Below, piece by piece: positions 21,862-34,110 of a stretch of 64,000 nt of DNA. A program made the position numbers and the translations under genes. The notes under the pieces were generated by a model that was given only the letters and a program-made list of their open reading frames with translations, did not search any database and was not told where the DNA came from. Numbering within the stretch: position 1 is the stretch's first letter; every line of letters starts with the position of its first letter. Origin of the DNA: Dryocosmus kuriphilus (Eukaryota; Arthropoda; Insecta; Hymenoptera; Cynipidae); NCBI GenBank assembly GCA_038277395.1, contig CM076196.1, positions 95,734,385 to 95,798,384 on the forward strand. Reading direction: 5' to 3'.

Positions 21862-22147
21862 CTTCAGTTCCTTCTTCGAGTAAAATGCATCCAACTGAGA
21901 GCCCACCTAACCATAAACTCAAGACTGTAATGAAGTCTGGCTTATGAAGCGGAGCCAGATTTCATCGACTTCAAGAGAAAGTGGGACGTCTTGAAGAAAA
22001 ATCACTTCAGTTCCTTCTTCGAGTAGTATGCATCCAACTGAGAGCCCACCTAACCATAAACCCAAGACTGTAATGAAGTCTGGCTTGTGAAACGGAGCCA
22101 GATTTCATTGACTGCAAGAGAAAGTGGGACATCTTGAAGAAAAATCT
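21862..22147 (+). repeat. Tandem duplication, 143-bp unit x2
   Basis: Units start at 21862 and 22005 with CTTCAGTTCCTTCTTCGAGT and differ by roughly eight substitutions. Internal phrases such as AACTGAGAGCCCACCTAACC are preserved. It is non-coding and of unknown role. Confidence 0.9.
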
Positions 22148-22244
22148 AAGATGAAATATTTTTACACGGGTATTATATAAAACCACTGCTCATCATTCGA
22201 TTTTTTTTTATTACCTTATATAGATTTCCTATACCCTATATCTG

Positions 22245-22345
22245 TGTAGATTCCCATCCCATCTCGAGATGGATAGTCCAGGCGCGAATCGATGTAGGAC
22301 CCTATCTGGGTTTTCATGTGATTCCCATGTAATTTACTATGTGTG
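22245..22345 (+). repeat. Short dispersed repeat with CATCTCGAGATGG palindrome, copy 2
   Basis: An inverted relative of 14385-14465 sharing CCCATCCCATCTCGAGATGG and a TGTGTGGATTT end. Confidence 0.5.
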
Positions 22346-22780
22346 GATTTTGAACAGGGCAATTATGGCACTTCTATAAATAAACGGTAATTAAATGCAA
22401 AAAAATACCTGTTCTGTATTGAAATAATGAAGTTTCAGCTTATAAAATACTACTTCATCCATTCTAAAGGAATAAGATATAAGTTTCTATTTAAAAACAA
22501 AAATTCGATTTGCGCGACCTCTAAATATTGTCAGATTTTAATTTTCTTTTTAATAATATGTTTTTGGTCGAAAAAGGAACACGTTAGGTTGTTATTCACA
22601 TTGAAATTGAAAATGATTATATTTTGGACTCACAATTATATTTATATGAATGGTTTTATTTCAATATTGATAATAAAAAATGCTCTCACTTTCAAATCTT
22701 TGGTTCTGATTTTGAATTCGTGAAATTCAGAATTTAAAAACTTATAGCGTAATAGTCAACTAAATTTTAATATTTTCATT
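22346..22780. other. No gene seen
   Basis: AT-rich; small frames here have no recognisable protein character. Confidence 0.4.
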
Positions 22781-23540
22781 GCCCAAATTGATCGAACGCT
22801 ATTTATAGCTGTTGTCAGCAATTTGGCAATTTGAAGTCACATTTATATGTGACGGTAATATTTGCAATAGGGTTTTGCAATAAAATTCTTGTAATAGAAT
22901 TCGCTGAATTAACCAAATTGATTTTTAATATTGCTTTTATATTTCCTTGTCTTGAACTGACAATTAGGAAATGGATGGGTAGTTATATTCATTCAGCATT
23001 CTATGCATATTGATATTCCTTTGGAACGCATGGCATGGGTTTGCCATCAGTCAGCTGAAGTGGAAAGTTGTGTAATTTGATGTGAAGAAACGGGGGAGGA
23101 CATTGAACGTAAATCACGAGCCGGCAAGCGCATACCTGTGTGTGACAATGACGAGTTGTGAGTTTACCATCAAATTATAGATTATTTGCGGAACATTTTT
23201 TTTTTCTTCTAAGTTTTACGCTGTCTGAAAATTTGGATTCTAACTTATATGATTTATTCGTATTTCTTACTAACTAAAATTGCGCGTGATTGACTCAAAG
23301 ATATAAAATTCCGTAAGTCGGGGATTACCATCGGATTACTTAGTGTATAAGAATATACATATATCTGCACATAGTCGCGTAGGTCTATTCTCTATTCTAT
23401 TCCTTGCTATTCAGATACATGCATATTCGTATGCACCTGCGAAAATTTAATTCTAAATTAGATACCTGGAAACTAGTTCTACTCATGTTTACCTATACCC
23501 TTCTTCATTTATTTTATTTTAAAAAAGTTACGTATGTAAC
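22781..23540 (+). repeat. ~760-bp dispersed repeat, uninterrupted copy
   Basis: It starts GCCCAAATTGATCGAACGCT and ends TTACGTATGTAAC. It is about 90 percent similar by eye to 38609-40748 once the two insertions in the second copy are removed. That makes it an empty-site reference for the mariner insertion. Short frames are not conserved, so it is probably non-coding. Confidence 0.85.
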
Positions 23541-23625
23541 AACTCCACCCCGGAATATTGAGTTTTCGTCCGCGATAACTTAGGTAAACAGGATTAGAAT
23601 CAGTGTCTCAGGTATTACATTTACA
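23541..23625. mobile_element. 85-bp insertion flanked by GTAAC direct repeats
   Basis: The sister repeat reads ACGTATGTAACATAAAT without a break, while here 85 bp separate two GTAAC copies (23536-23540 and 23626-23630). Including the repeats the block runs TGTAACAACTCC…CAGTAACA, i.e. TG…CA. A tiny LTR-derived relic or MITE is possible; identity unknown. Confidence 0.45.
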
Positions 23626-23848
23626 GTAACATAAATGCGTTACGTGGTAAAAAATTTTTTTCTTTTTTTTTTAATTATAGCTTCTATTTTTCTATTTAAA
23701 TTGTTAAACAAATTTTCACTCGTATGTAAGTTTTTACACAATTCTTTTCGAAAGTACAAGTATTCGTACACAGGTCTGTACAGCTATTTACATATATTTA
23801 TGCATACATTCCTTCCTATACATACACACCTTCATATACATACACACT

Positions 23849-25903
23849 TTATGCCGGCTGTAATGCCCTGCGGTCCCAGTTTCGTCGTAGCGGAAGTAGA
23901 TTTGCTGGTATTGTTGAATCAGTACTCTCTGTATTAAGAGTAGCAACAGGTAATAGGATGCGAGCGGGAGATGTTTCCCGTGTATCTTCATCGTTTTTGT
24001 TTTCATTTATGTTCGCTTCTTGCAGAGATTCTGAGCAGGCATAACGTGTCAGGCTTTGTATTTGGGCCAAAATTCGTAGGCGGCAACAAAATGCGAGAAG
24101 TCCAATAAAGAGGATTCCAATACTCGCGTAGTAGCCATGGATAAACATATCTTGGCCCGTCCTTGCTTGTCTTTGGAAAGTTATCTCTTCTAATTGTTGT
24201 TCAATCTGTTCTAATGTCATTTCATTTTCCTGGGAAATTTTTTCTCGAAGCAAAGTATCTTTCGACGTGCTTAATTTTAGTTCATGGGATTCTTAAAAAA
24301 TCTGACCTTTTAGCAATATAGGGGATAATTCAGACAGGTCTAAATGAAATCGAGGTTCATAAATGATTTCTGAAGTTTGTTTCCTTGACGTTAAAGCTGG
24401 TAGATTTATTTCGTTCGTCTTAACTCTGCATCCGGGTGCAATTTGTAACAGCCCCATTCCAGACAACTGTAGGCCCTTTTTAGGTTGCCCCGGACAAATC
24501 ACTTCGGTGTTGAGGATGTCCGAGAGTGAATAGAGCCAACCGCCTAATGATGATATGGCCTCAAAGTAGGGCATCGACCTATATGATATCTGGATATTGC
24601 AGAGTCGAAGCGATTCGAAAATTGGATTTTTCAGCAATTCGCTTTCACATGTTTCATGCGAGGAAACTTTAAAGATTGGGGAGTTGCCTGGACAGAGGTA
24701 ATATTCGTTCGCATTTTTACAATGGTACCATCTCTCCTTGTTTCATGAGGATATATGTTCTTTCTGCATTATCCATCACAATATGGTAGTATTCAGACTG
24801 GACGTATGCTTTCCCTGAACCATTTCTGAGGATGGGCTGCACCACTGGCATTGCGTGCAGTTGATAGAAGTTATAATAGGTTTTATCTAGGAGAGGGACA
24901 TCTAGGAGGATTCTAAGGGTTCCATTTTTACAGATTATGGTGGTGGTAGCCACCATTGCTAATTCTTCTATGCTGATATTGGGCCCTCAGATTGGAAATG
25001 AGAGTCTTGGAGCATGATCTTGAACGTCTCTGTATATCGGCTCAAGTTGTTCAGAAGCTAACAGAGATGGATGTAATTGATTTCGTCGTGCTGCATGTAT
25101 AACATCGAGGATTCGATCAGCGGACCTTATATAATGGTCTAAGTTACTATCGGTGACCCTAATGACCTTATTTAACGATGCAGCATAATCTAACTGCGTT
25201 AGAGCAAGGCTTACTTCATTCATCCTCCTAGACAGTTGTTGTTCGGCCCCCAAACGATCTTGTATTTCGTTCTGCTCCTTACTTCTTCGATGGATTTCCT
25301 CTAACTATGCTCGGACAACATGGTTCTGTTGTCCTGCTCGGACAACATGGTTCTGTTGTCCGACGAGATGGGAGATGTTCGCTCCGAATCGGTTGAGGTT
25401 GATAATTTCCTCTTCAATGCGTTGTCCATCATCGTATGTCATGAGGCCGGCTACAGGTCCTATGATGCCTCCTAGGAATCCTAGCATAGGTGTTGTTCGA
25501 CGACTTCTCATCCCTTTGGTATCCTTCGGGATGTTTGTCGTGTCAACTCCTCGATTTCTCAGAGCACTTCTTGTTGGAGGCTCTCAGCTAGATGTAACTT
25601 TGAATCGAGGCTGTAGTTCTCGATTATTTTTCTGCATTCTTTTTCCAGCATCGGAAGGCAGTTTTCAGGGAGACCCTTTAATTTAAGCTTCTGGTTCTCC
25701 AAAAACTGGTTTGTCTGGTTGAGGTGGAGGAAGGTGATAATTCTCCATGTGCCCGATGCCTGCCTCATTGGTCCTAGACTCTCGAAATAGATTCTGGTGC
25801 TACTGTTGAAAGTTAGTATCCGGTGGGTGTCTCGAGCCTCCTGACATATCGTTGCTGTGAGGAAAATCAATGATATCCAGATAAAAGCGAATGTGATGTC
25901 CAT
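23849..25903 (-). pseudogene. env-like glycoprotein relic
   Basis: A splice-acceptor-like TCTATTTTTAG (ending 25922) lies just before ATG 25903, as expected for env made from a spliced RNA. A signal-peptide-like hydrophobic start follows. Midway, RSRR (furin-like) precedes a Gly-rich hydrophobic stretch (25500-25440) like a fusion peptide. Near the end a single membrane span is followed by a tail ending at a TAA about 23850. Frames change at least twice and stops interrupt it. In errantiviruses Env mediates membrane fusion; this copy cannot. Confidence 0.65.
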
Positions 25904-26189
25904 TGTGGTATGTTGAAACCTAAAAATAGACAAGAGTTAGATTTTCTTTATAGATGATTGTGAAGTTGAACGTGCGTCATCGAGATTGAATTTTTCACCA
26001 AAAAAAAGATGAAACATAATGAAAATTTTCGTAGTTCAACCACGCTCTGAGCGAAAGTGATTGAGGTCATAGTTGTCCTTTTATTTTATTGCGTTTAGAT
26101 TAAGAATCTTGTTTGGAACGTTATTCGATCTGGGATGGCGTATTTTCAACTTCAACGCTTTCTTGATGTGCTGACTAGTAACTTCTTGG

Positions 26190-27441
26190 CGGCTAACAGT
26201 GAGTTACTAAGAGTTTGTCAGCATGTTTCATGAAGCGTTCTCCGTTAGAGGCTTCAAGGACAACATTGTTGTTTTCGGTGAATCCCACAATAGTGTAAGG
26301 GCCTCGTGCCCTACTGTTGAATTTACCCGTTCTCGCGTCCTTGACTACAAAAATCTGGTCGCCTATTTTGCCATTTAATGGCCGAGCCTTTTTGTCGTAC
26401 AGTGAAAGTCATGTATGCCTTATTGCGTAGATGTAAAAAAATATAAGAAAAATGGGGATTTTGAGCGAAGCTTGGCTTTCATCAAATTCTTCGCTGCGAT
26501 TTTTTGAATTTCGGTCAATCTTACAACAAGATCACGTAAGTAGGACCCATACGTTTCTAGTTCTTCATCCTGAGCGAAAGAACTGGGTATTTGGGCTAAC
26601 CTGCCAAAAATCAACTCGTATGGCGTGAAATTGGTCGCCTCGTGGACCGACGTGTTATATATATATGCGAACATGGCAAAGGGGAGCAATCGATCCTAAT
26701 CGTCGTAGTCATTCGCATAGTGCTTTACATAGTCGGTCAGTTGGCTGACAAAGCTACCTCCTCTATCTGTGCGGATGCACTTAGGTGCACCATATTGGAA
26801 TATTAGAGTAGTCGCAACCGCGGATGTTTTAATATCTGGTACGGGGACCGCGATAAAATATTTACTAAAGTTATCTTGCATTGTTAAAATATGCCTATTC
26901 CCGTTAGGTGTGGTTGGTAGTTTCCCAACTGTATCGAGGTACACTTTTTCGGACGCACCGAAATGAGTGTCAGTTATAAGCATTGGCTCCCTTGTTCTGG
27001 CTCGGACCAGCTTCTTTTCAAGGCAGCTCCTGCAACCTCGAATGTATTCGCAAACTTGATCCCCCATACCGGGCCAATAGTAATGTTTGCGAATACGTTG
27101 GTACGTCTTTGTTACGCCCTTGTGTCCGCCTACAAGACTGCCTTGGTATTCAGCAATGATCTTCTTGCTTCCAGGGGAGGGGCTTCGAGTTTCCCGTGGC
27201 AAAGGGTGATTATTATATCACCACCCCGGAAAATGTGGGACAGTATCTCTGTCATTTTGTTTTGTGGGAGAGTTCCTAAGAGGTCCCCAGAGTTGGCCAT
27301 GCGGCAACTGATGCTTGCGTCACGCCTTAGGACAATTTGAAGGTTTTTTAATCCCTGAGTCACATCATTCCAGTCGATTTTGTCGTCATGTCGGTTTTTC
27401 ACGACTATTGAGTATGTTTTATGTCGACCGGAAGGAGTCAC
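26190..27441 (-). pseudogene. pol, part 3: integrase
   Basis: The zinc-binding region reads GGHKGVTKTYQRIRKHYYWP then CRSCLEKK. The first His position seems replaced (AEYQGS instead of the usual YHD). Catalytic core: VYLDTVGKLP and IRTDRGGSF supply the two Asp. A deletion plus TAG (26697 region, probably from TGG) joins directly to LLPFAMFAY, so the catalytic Glu region is lost. A GPY/F module (SRARGPYTIVGF, near 26310) ends the protein. The integrase is inactive. Confidence 0.8.
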
Positions 27442-28589
27442 TAGGACCTGGCCCTTTTTAAGACGGCATTCCCAAAGGTCTTGCGGATCAAGACGATTGG
27501 TAGCTATCAGTAGTTTGGCGATTGAGCTCGTGGGTTCGCAATATGCCGCGATAAAATGAGCACAATTATCACGTTTGTACGTTAATGATTGCCTCCATTA
27601 ATGGAGGATGTTGGTTTGATCTGTACAAATTGAGACTGATCTTGCGTCCACGTTATCCGTCGGCGGAGGTGATGCAGGAGGTGATGGGGCATCGATATAC
27701 GGGACAGTGACTTCGACCATTAAAGTTGAGAGGGCAGTAGGGAAATTAACATTGATGCTGGGCACTACTTCTTGTTGTAGTCTTCTAGGCCTTATGTCAG
27801 GTCTCTTTTTTGAATCCGTTCCTCTTTCAGAATCAGTTTCTGAAAAAGGGGTAGATTTTGCTTGTGGAGTTAAATACACTCCAGGTGTTGCAAGTAGAGA
27901 TCATCTTGAGGGTTGTGCCCCGACGATGGGGGATTCGGTTTCCTCACGGCAACCTTCGAATCTCACCTTACTCTTGCGTCCCACCCCGGAAAATGGCTTC
28001 ACTCTTGGTGGTAATTTAGGAATTTCTACAGTAGTGCTAATTTTTGTTGGGCTGGCACTAGTGGAATTTGTTTACTGCATTTGGTTATGTTCCGGGAGAT
28101 CCGATTCGACTTCTCATCTGTGTTCCTTTCTTCCAAGTTCTTCTCGTAGGCCTGGAGAAATTTCGTCACACGGGTGGCAAATTTATTATCATCTAGTCCT
28201 GTACAGGGGTCGAGGGCCTGTAACTGATGTAACCAATCTTCATCTTTTTCGCCATCTGAGACGGCTGTGCATTTCAGAAGATTATTGCAGACTTTTTTTT
28301 CTTGGCCCTTATACGAGCCTCTCGCGGCGATATACTTATCGAATCTTGAGAAGGACTTCTGTAAGGAATCCCTTAAGCTCGCCGAATTACCTTCATCTGC
28401 TTCTGAGTCAGTTTCCTCGCTATCCACTACCGGTGGGACGACATCTACTATTGGTGAGTTGAGGGCAGGGGTTTCCACCTCATTTTCGGGATCCTCTGGC
28501 CTGGAGGAGAATTCTCCGATTCCTTCAAGGGCTAATATATCATCCATTTCATTTCTATATATCCTCTTGTGACCTGGGACATGATTCCA
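27442..28589 (-). pseudogene. pol spacer between second RNase H and integrase
   Basis: Frames at 28589-28026 and 27879-27598 are acidic and Ser/Pro-rich (for example DSEETDSEADEGN) with no recognised domain. They are separated by frameshifts. They probably belong to the polyprotein or to a lineage-specific insertion, because flanking domains on both sides are pol. Confidence 0.4.
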
Positions 28590-28930
28590 TATTACTTCTA
28601 TGGGGTTAAGCGCAGACTTTATTTCTTCAAATTCAGCTCTATTCACAACTGGCTTGTTCTCTGAGGTTTTCCAGCCATTTTCCGCTCATTTGGGGATCAC
28701 TTTTGAGCAGCTGCAGTAGTTGCTTGTATCTCGACGAAATTATTGGTTTGGCGACGCTGAACTCGCCTTGAAATGTTTAGAGGGTGATTTGGGCCAAACC
28801 ATACTCCTATCCCTGCCCTATCCTTGTGAGCACCCTTATCGAAGACACTCGCGCCATCCACATACACGTCCACGAATGGATCGTGTAAAGGGAGGAATGG
28901 CGGATTCTGAAGTGGGAGCTTGGGAGGCAC
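28590..28930 (-). pseudogene. pol, part 2: extra cellular-type RNase H domain
   Basis: The frame contains DVYVDGASVFDKG, AGIGVWFGPNHPLN and RQTNNFVEIQA, the YTDGA…AGxGVxFGPxxxxN…Q(T/S)NNRAE pattern of cellular RNase H1. After a short deletion and frame change come ENGWKTSENKP and IEVIWNHVPGH. It lies downstream of the usual RT-linked RNase H and upstream of integrase. The segment with the third acidic residue is missing. Dual RNase H is known from plant Tat-type elements; its presence here is unusual for an insect gypsy relative, as far as I know. Confidence 0.7.
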
Positions 28931-29639
28931 AGTTTTGGGAGGAGGGATTGTTTTACCGACCGTTTGTGTGGATGGTTCTAAACTAGGGAAAACGCTGTAA
29001 GCCTTCAGAAATACCGGGGCTTCAGAATCATCGCTGTCTTCATCATCTGCTGATGAGCTCTCTAAGATTGAATAATCTTCTTTATCGGAAGAATTTTTAA
29101 TACGTTGAGGCGGACCTCTGTTTCTTGTTGTCTTTTTCCGATCCAGCTTTCATCTGGACTTAAAGGTCGATAAGATGCTGCAGGAGGCACGTATAACTCA
29201 TCAGAATCGTTCGGAGAGGAAATTCGTTTCTGCCTTTCTCGGTGTTTAAGAGATGTCCGAGAAGGTTTGGGATTAGACTTTGCAAGTTTGAGAGAGGATC
29301 TCCTAACAAAGGGTTTTCCTAGAACAGTGGAAGATTTTGATGTAGTTGAACTAGTTCCTACAGCTTTTGACTTGGTGGTCGAGGTCCTTTCTGCCTGTTG
29401 AGCTTTCCTTAAACGTTCAGTGTCCTTCGAAGATACAGATTCTTTTGGTGCTAGTACAGGGGTAGCAGTGATGTTCTTTTCACGTTTATCTCCTTGTTGC
29501 TTATTAAAAACGCGAGTCACTGGAAGAGCACAATGTTTTATTGATCGGTCGTGGACTACTAGCACCCGAGGTTTCTCATCATCTGTTTGCGTGGAATTCG
29601 TAGTGGGCTTTGGTGGTTTAGTCCTTCTGGGAGAGGGTT

Positions 29640-31773
29640 AAAAGGATTCTGAGTTGTTGGAATCGTCCAAGTCGTATGAATCTTCGGATTCTGAAGTCTT
29701 ATTTCCGGTTAAAGGATTTCTCGACATGGCCTCGATGCCTCTGTTCAATTTTCCTTGTTTATACTCGAACATGTATTGAAAATCTTTGAGCTTTAACCTC
29801 CAACGTAGTTGTCTGACTCCTGGGTTTTCAACATAAGTCATCCAGTGTACAGGCTCATGATTAGAAGCTAGGATAAACTCTCACCCGTATAATTATGGAC
29901 GGAAGTTTTCCACTGAGTATAGCACTGTCAGGCATTCCTTTTCCGTGTCCTCATACCTTTGTTCGCGGTCATGCATAACCTTGGAGAAGTAAGCAATGGG
30001 CATATCCATTCCTTCTTTCTCCTGAGATAATACCGCTCCGACGGCAAATTCAGATGCATCGGTCGTCAGTTTGAAAGGTAGATCAAAATCAGGGTATTGA
30101 AGGATAGGTTTCTTACTAAGATATTTTCGCAATTTGCTAAAGCTTTGTCTTTGTTTCGGCCGCCATCCCCATACAAAATCCTTTTTGAGAAGGTTGGATA
30201 GGGGCTTAGCTTTTTTTGCATAATCTTTTATGAACCTCCTATAATATCTCGACAGCCCCAGAAATTGGCGAATGTTCTTAACTGTCTTTGGACGCGGAAA
30301 ATTTCGAGTTGCTACTTTCTTTGCCGGATTGGGTTTAACTCCTTCGTGACCAATGAAGTGATCTAGATAAGCCACTTCAGTCCTAAGGAAGTCACACTTA
30401 TCCGGTTGCAATTTTAAATTTGCCACTCGAAGTCTGTCGAGTATTCGTCGTGCCTTGGTATCGTGTTCCTCGAGTGTTTCGAAATAGATCACTATGTCGT
30501 CGAGGTATATAAATGCCTCGGTTGCTTGCAGGCCCTTCAAGACTTGGTCCATCAGACGCTGGAATGTCGCGGGAGCGTTTTTGATTCGCATGGGCATCCT
30601 TTTATACTCGAAATGCCCAAGGGGAGTAGAGAAAGCGGTCTTTGCTCTGTCATCGGGGTGCGTTTCAATCTGGTGAAATCCGCTAGATGGTCCAAGATAT
30701 CTGTGATGTTGGGTAAGGGATAGGCATCTCCGATGAACTTTTCGTTGAGGGCTCGAAAATCGATCACAACTCTCAATTTTCATGTCCCAGAAGCATCTAG
30801 CTTCTTTGGGACTAACAATAAGGGGGAGTTGTAAGGTGCTTTGGACTGTCCGATGATCCCTCTATTCAGATGCTTATCAATCTGAATAACCACTTGTTTG
30901 GAAGCCTCATGAGGATAACGATACTGTTTCCTTTTGATGACACTTATCATCCGTTGTAGGAATGCGATGCTGCACCAAATAAGTGCATGTGAGTTCCTCA
31001 TTATTTAAATGGAAGACATCCGAATATTCATTCACCCACTGGAGTACAATCTCTTGCTCTTCTGAGGTTAGATGAGAGAGATGTAAACTCTTTATCACTT
31101 GTTTCGTTCTTTCTTCGCGGCTCGAGTTCCATTCTCGCAATAGTTTTTCACTTTCTGATTCAGACGTTTCCTCGCCAGCAAACTTGCAAACATCAAAAGG
31201 GATTAACTCTTGGGGCGTTACCTCAATTTCAATGTCCTCATTTCTTGTGTTTATCGCAAGAACATGACAAACTTCGCCCGTAGAGGATACTGTAGCTTCT
31301 CCTAGGTATGTCCCTTCCGGTGTCTGGATTCTTGGTAAATATCCCTCAGTGACATCTGGATTAGTGATATCAATGGCAACTTGTTGCCGAGTCCTAGCCT
31401 TAATTTTTAGGGTTCTTGCAAAGGGTTTAATTTCGTGCATAAGGGCGTTCCTAGTGTCTCGTGACTCCTTATCAACAAAAGGGATTGGCGTTATGGGTTT
31501 GAAAAAAGTAACTAGGGTATTGTGTCTGAAGGACAACTGTGCTTGTTCTTGACGCAAGTACGGTCTTCCTATTATTCCGCCGGCAGATATGGGGAATTGA
31601 CTTTGAACGACATGAAAATTTACGGGTGTGTTCAAAATTGTTAGATCCACTGTACCGAGGGTTTCTACTAGATGGTTAGTTATTCCTGCTATGGACAGTA
31701 ATTCTTCGTCCTCAATTGTTGTTGAATCATGCAGGACACGAAATTTCACCAAATTAACGTCTGAACGAGAAAA
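29640..31773 (-). pseudogene. pol, part 1: protease, reverse transcriptase, RNase H
   Basis: The pol frame opens after a TAG at 31774-31776, in the -1 frame relative to gag. Protease-like sequence (GGIIGRPYLR) is followed by RT: SPLLLVPKKLDASG, NAPATFQRLMDQVL, and the active site YLDDIVIYF. RNase H follows with TTDASEFAVGAVLSQ and the linker KQGKLNRGIEAMSRNP. Damage: a frameshift near 30960, a TGA at about 30780, a deletion plus shift near 30690 that removes the FDLASG block with the first catalytic Asp, and two stops at 29870-29880. The product would have been the replication polyprotein; it is dead here. Confidence 0.85.
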
Positions 31774-33089
31774 CTAGCCCTTGACTTTTTTATTTCGGGG
31801 ACACTCAACTCGACTACTGGTGAGGTCTTCCTTTTTACCTCCTGCTCGGAAGATTCTTCCAAATCTTTCAGAAAGGAGACTGTCTTCGGACGCTCTTTGG
31901 GGGATGGACTCGCTGCTGCGTCGTTGCGACGAGTCTGATGGAAGTTTAAGTATCCTGGGCCTGGTGGCGAAAACCTAGGAGGGGTAGCATTTCCGCCGTA
32001 TTTATTTTGTGGGGGTTGGGGTATTTGATTGGTACCATCCTGATTCAGCTGTTGCATAAAGGGAAATATATACTGAAAGGGGTACATACACCCGTAGTTG
32101 GATTGAGGGACTGGATAACTTGGGAACTGCTGAAAATTTTGGAATTGGTGGGGGATCTGCATATTTTGTTGAGTGAGGTATGACATGCTAGGCATCATCA
32201 TAGATGCAGGGCTTTGCCTTACCTGATCTTTTGCAAGGCTAGGATTCTCCTTGGTTCCCGTTTTCGCCATTTGTAGTGAATAGGGACTAGGTGAGCGAGG
32301 TCGCTCTGAAGAAGACTCCTTTTGCCTAGAGATATGGAATGCGGCCGCTGCTCTCGTCCTCTCCTGATATTTGATGCGATCTTCTGTATGCCGTGCATAC
32401 TCGAGTACCTCTTCAAGCGTCTTCGGGTCGCGGGTGTCCACGAAAGTGGACATCTCCTGAGGGAGGCCTCTGATGAATACGTCACGAGCACATTCCAACA
32501 CTGGTTTCATCATTGTCTTGCTTTCATCCCCCTCTTTCTATTTTTCTTCCAGGGTATGTCTGGCACCGCTCAAGAGACCTCTCAGTCTGTCGTGGTAGTC
32601 GCTAACACTTTCAGTATCTTTCATTCTAAAATTAACGATCGCATTCAAGTACCACTGGTATTTTCTTATTGGCGCGAATCGTTTTTTTAGATGCGCGATA
32701 AGGTCATTAATTTGATTGAATTGCTTGTCACGAACACTTTTGCGCGCTTTGCCCGTGAGTTTGCTCAGGACCGCTTTGATAAAAGCAGACTCACTCTTAG
32801 CAGTTATGTACACTGCACCATTAGCAATGTCCTGAAGAAACTCTTTTAGGGGAGATTTTTTCCCGTTAAAGGACGGAATGTGGTATGTGCTTTGCTGGAG
32901 GTTCATAAACTCCAGCATTGAAGCAACTACCACACTAGCGTCCATTTGTGCCCCGGTAGGAGTTTGAATGTTAGGAACAACCCCCAAAATACTATTGGAC
33001 ACGTTTCGAGCCGTATGAGGCCCGAGAGGATTTCCTAGATTATTGTTTTTTAGACCTGGGTTAGATGGCGTTTCGTCGCCACCGGCCAT
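31746..33089 (-). pseudogene. gag of the errantivirus-like element
   Basis: The frame starts at ATG 33089 (AAAATGGCC context; MAGGDETPSNPG) and runs about 450 codons with one in-frame TAG at 32538-32540. The first part has the gag/capsid-like phrases FLQDIANGAVYI and SVSDYHDRLRGLL. The C-terminal part is rich in Pro, Gln and Ser, and no CCHC zinc knuckle is visible, as in many errantivirus Gags. It overlaps the pol frame by about 27 bp in a -1 arrangement. Gag forms the particle shell and packages RNA. The single nonsense codon suggests moderate age. Confidence 0.75.
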
Positions 33090-33131
33090 TTTGCTTAAAA
33101 TAAAACTTACTTGACCTAGGCGAATAATCAA

Positions 33132-33960
33132 TTAATACCTAATAAATACGAATAAATTGTATTTTTAATTAATTAATTATTATTTAAATACCATGTGGTC
33201 ATCATTAATCCAAATTCGTATTTTTCTTTTTCGAAAAGAAATACGAATATTCAAACGCAGCAGTTGACCTTTTCCTTCGGTAATGCGTTAAGATTAGGTC
33301 GGCGCGGATGAACAACATAATTTTGTAATTTGAGAATACTCAAAAGCAAAATCTCGTGACTTCGGTTTTCCTTCAGAAATTATTTAGGGCTTTAGGAAAA
33401 GAAAGGAAAACTTCGGCCCGTCAGCTGAGCGAGCGAGTGGGCGAGTTTCTGAATATAAATTATTAATTTTAATGGTATTTGCTTTGTTTTTCTTTTTTTT
33501 TTTCTTTCTCGTGCGTACAAGGAATTAAAAATTTTTTAGTAGGGTAGATAATTTTTATATAATTTTGTATAATTTTTTGTAGGGTAAATTCTACACACGT
33601 GGGAAGCGATATCAAACCGGAATAACTTATTTTATTTTTTAATTTTTAGCACCAAGTTTGGAAAAGAATAAGGGCTTGTTTTCTTTTTATTTTAAAAGGA
33701 AAAAAAAAAAAAGAACCTTCATTTTCAGTACTTGAACTGCATGGCTTTTCGAATAATTGGATGTCAATTTCTTACAGGATTATCTGGTGCCGTACGCAAA
33801 TCAGTTTTATTTTATTTCCGCTGATGCTACTCATTTTACGTGCACAAGAAATTTTTCTTCACTTGCTTGGACGACGAGTGCAATAGCCTTCTTGTACCTC
33901 CGTGTTACACTTCTGCCGACGCGTTGCTTTTGATTCCGCCCGCGTTTATTTAGGGCCTAG
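33132..33960 (-). other. Likely 5' leader/LTR region of the errantivirus-like element
   Basis: No frame of interest. It contains TATAAATT near 33450 and purine/pyrimidine tracts. An inverted pair CGTATTTTTCTTTTTCG/CGAAAAGAAATACGAAT occurs at 33212-33250. I could not identify LTR borders or a primer-binding site by eye. Confidence 0.3.
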
Positions 33961-34110
33961 GCATGCTCAGACGCCTCCTCTTACGCTTCAGCTCACGCTC
34001 AGTGCTACGCCTGTTCAAGTTATACTCGTGGCGAGTATAACTTCAAAAAGCGTAGCGTGAGCGGCGTGAGCCGGGGAAATTTGGCTCGAACCCTGGTCAA
34101 CCACCCCAAG
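33961..34110. repeat. GC-rich micro-palindrome cluster
   Basis: GCATGCTCAGACGC (33961-33974) recurs inverted at 36639-36652. GTTATACTCGTGGCGAGTATAAC (about 34018-34040) is a perfect hairpin, and GCGTAGCGTGAGCGGCGTGAGC follows. On the - strand the sequence also contains a perfect B box, GGTTCGAGCC, near 34090, so a SINE fragment may be included. Confidence 0.5.

Larger units (their letters stand above)
23849..33131 (-). mobile_element. Decayed gypsy/errantivirus-like retroelement with env (LTRs not found)
   Basis: On the - strand the order is gag (33089-31746), pol (31773 to about 26190: protease, reverse transcriptase, RNase H, second RNase H, integrase with GPY/F module) and env (25903-23849). 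This is the Ty3/gypsy order with an envelope gene, as in insect errantiviruses. All three genes carry stops and frameshifts. An A/G-rich tract at 23650-23690 (purine-rich on the - strand) may be the polypurine tract. I could not find matching LTRs around 23.6 and 33.2-34.0 kb, so the ends are approximate. Confidence 0.8.

Noticed and set aside
27707..28462. 251-aa + strand frame
   Set aside because: Antisense to the errantivirus-like pol spacer; no independent protein signature.
31740..31776. A canonical -1 slippery heptamer at the gag-pol overlap
   Set aside because: The overlap and frame relation fit -1 shifting, but no X XXY YYZ heptamer is clear.
33132..34000. 5' LTR of the errantivirus-like element
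   Set aside because: No sequence here matches the 3' side near 23.5-23.85 kb, so no LTR is claimed.
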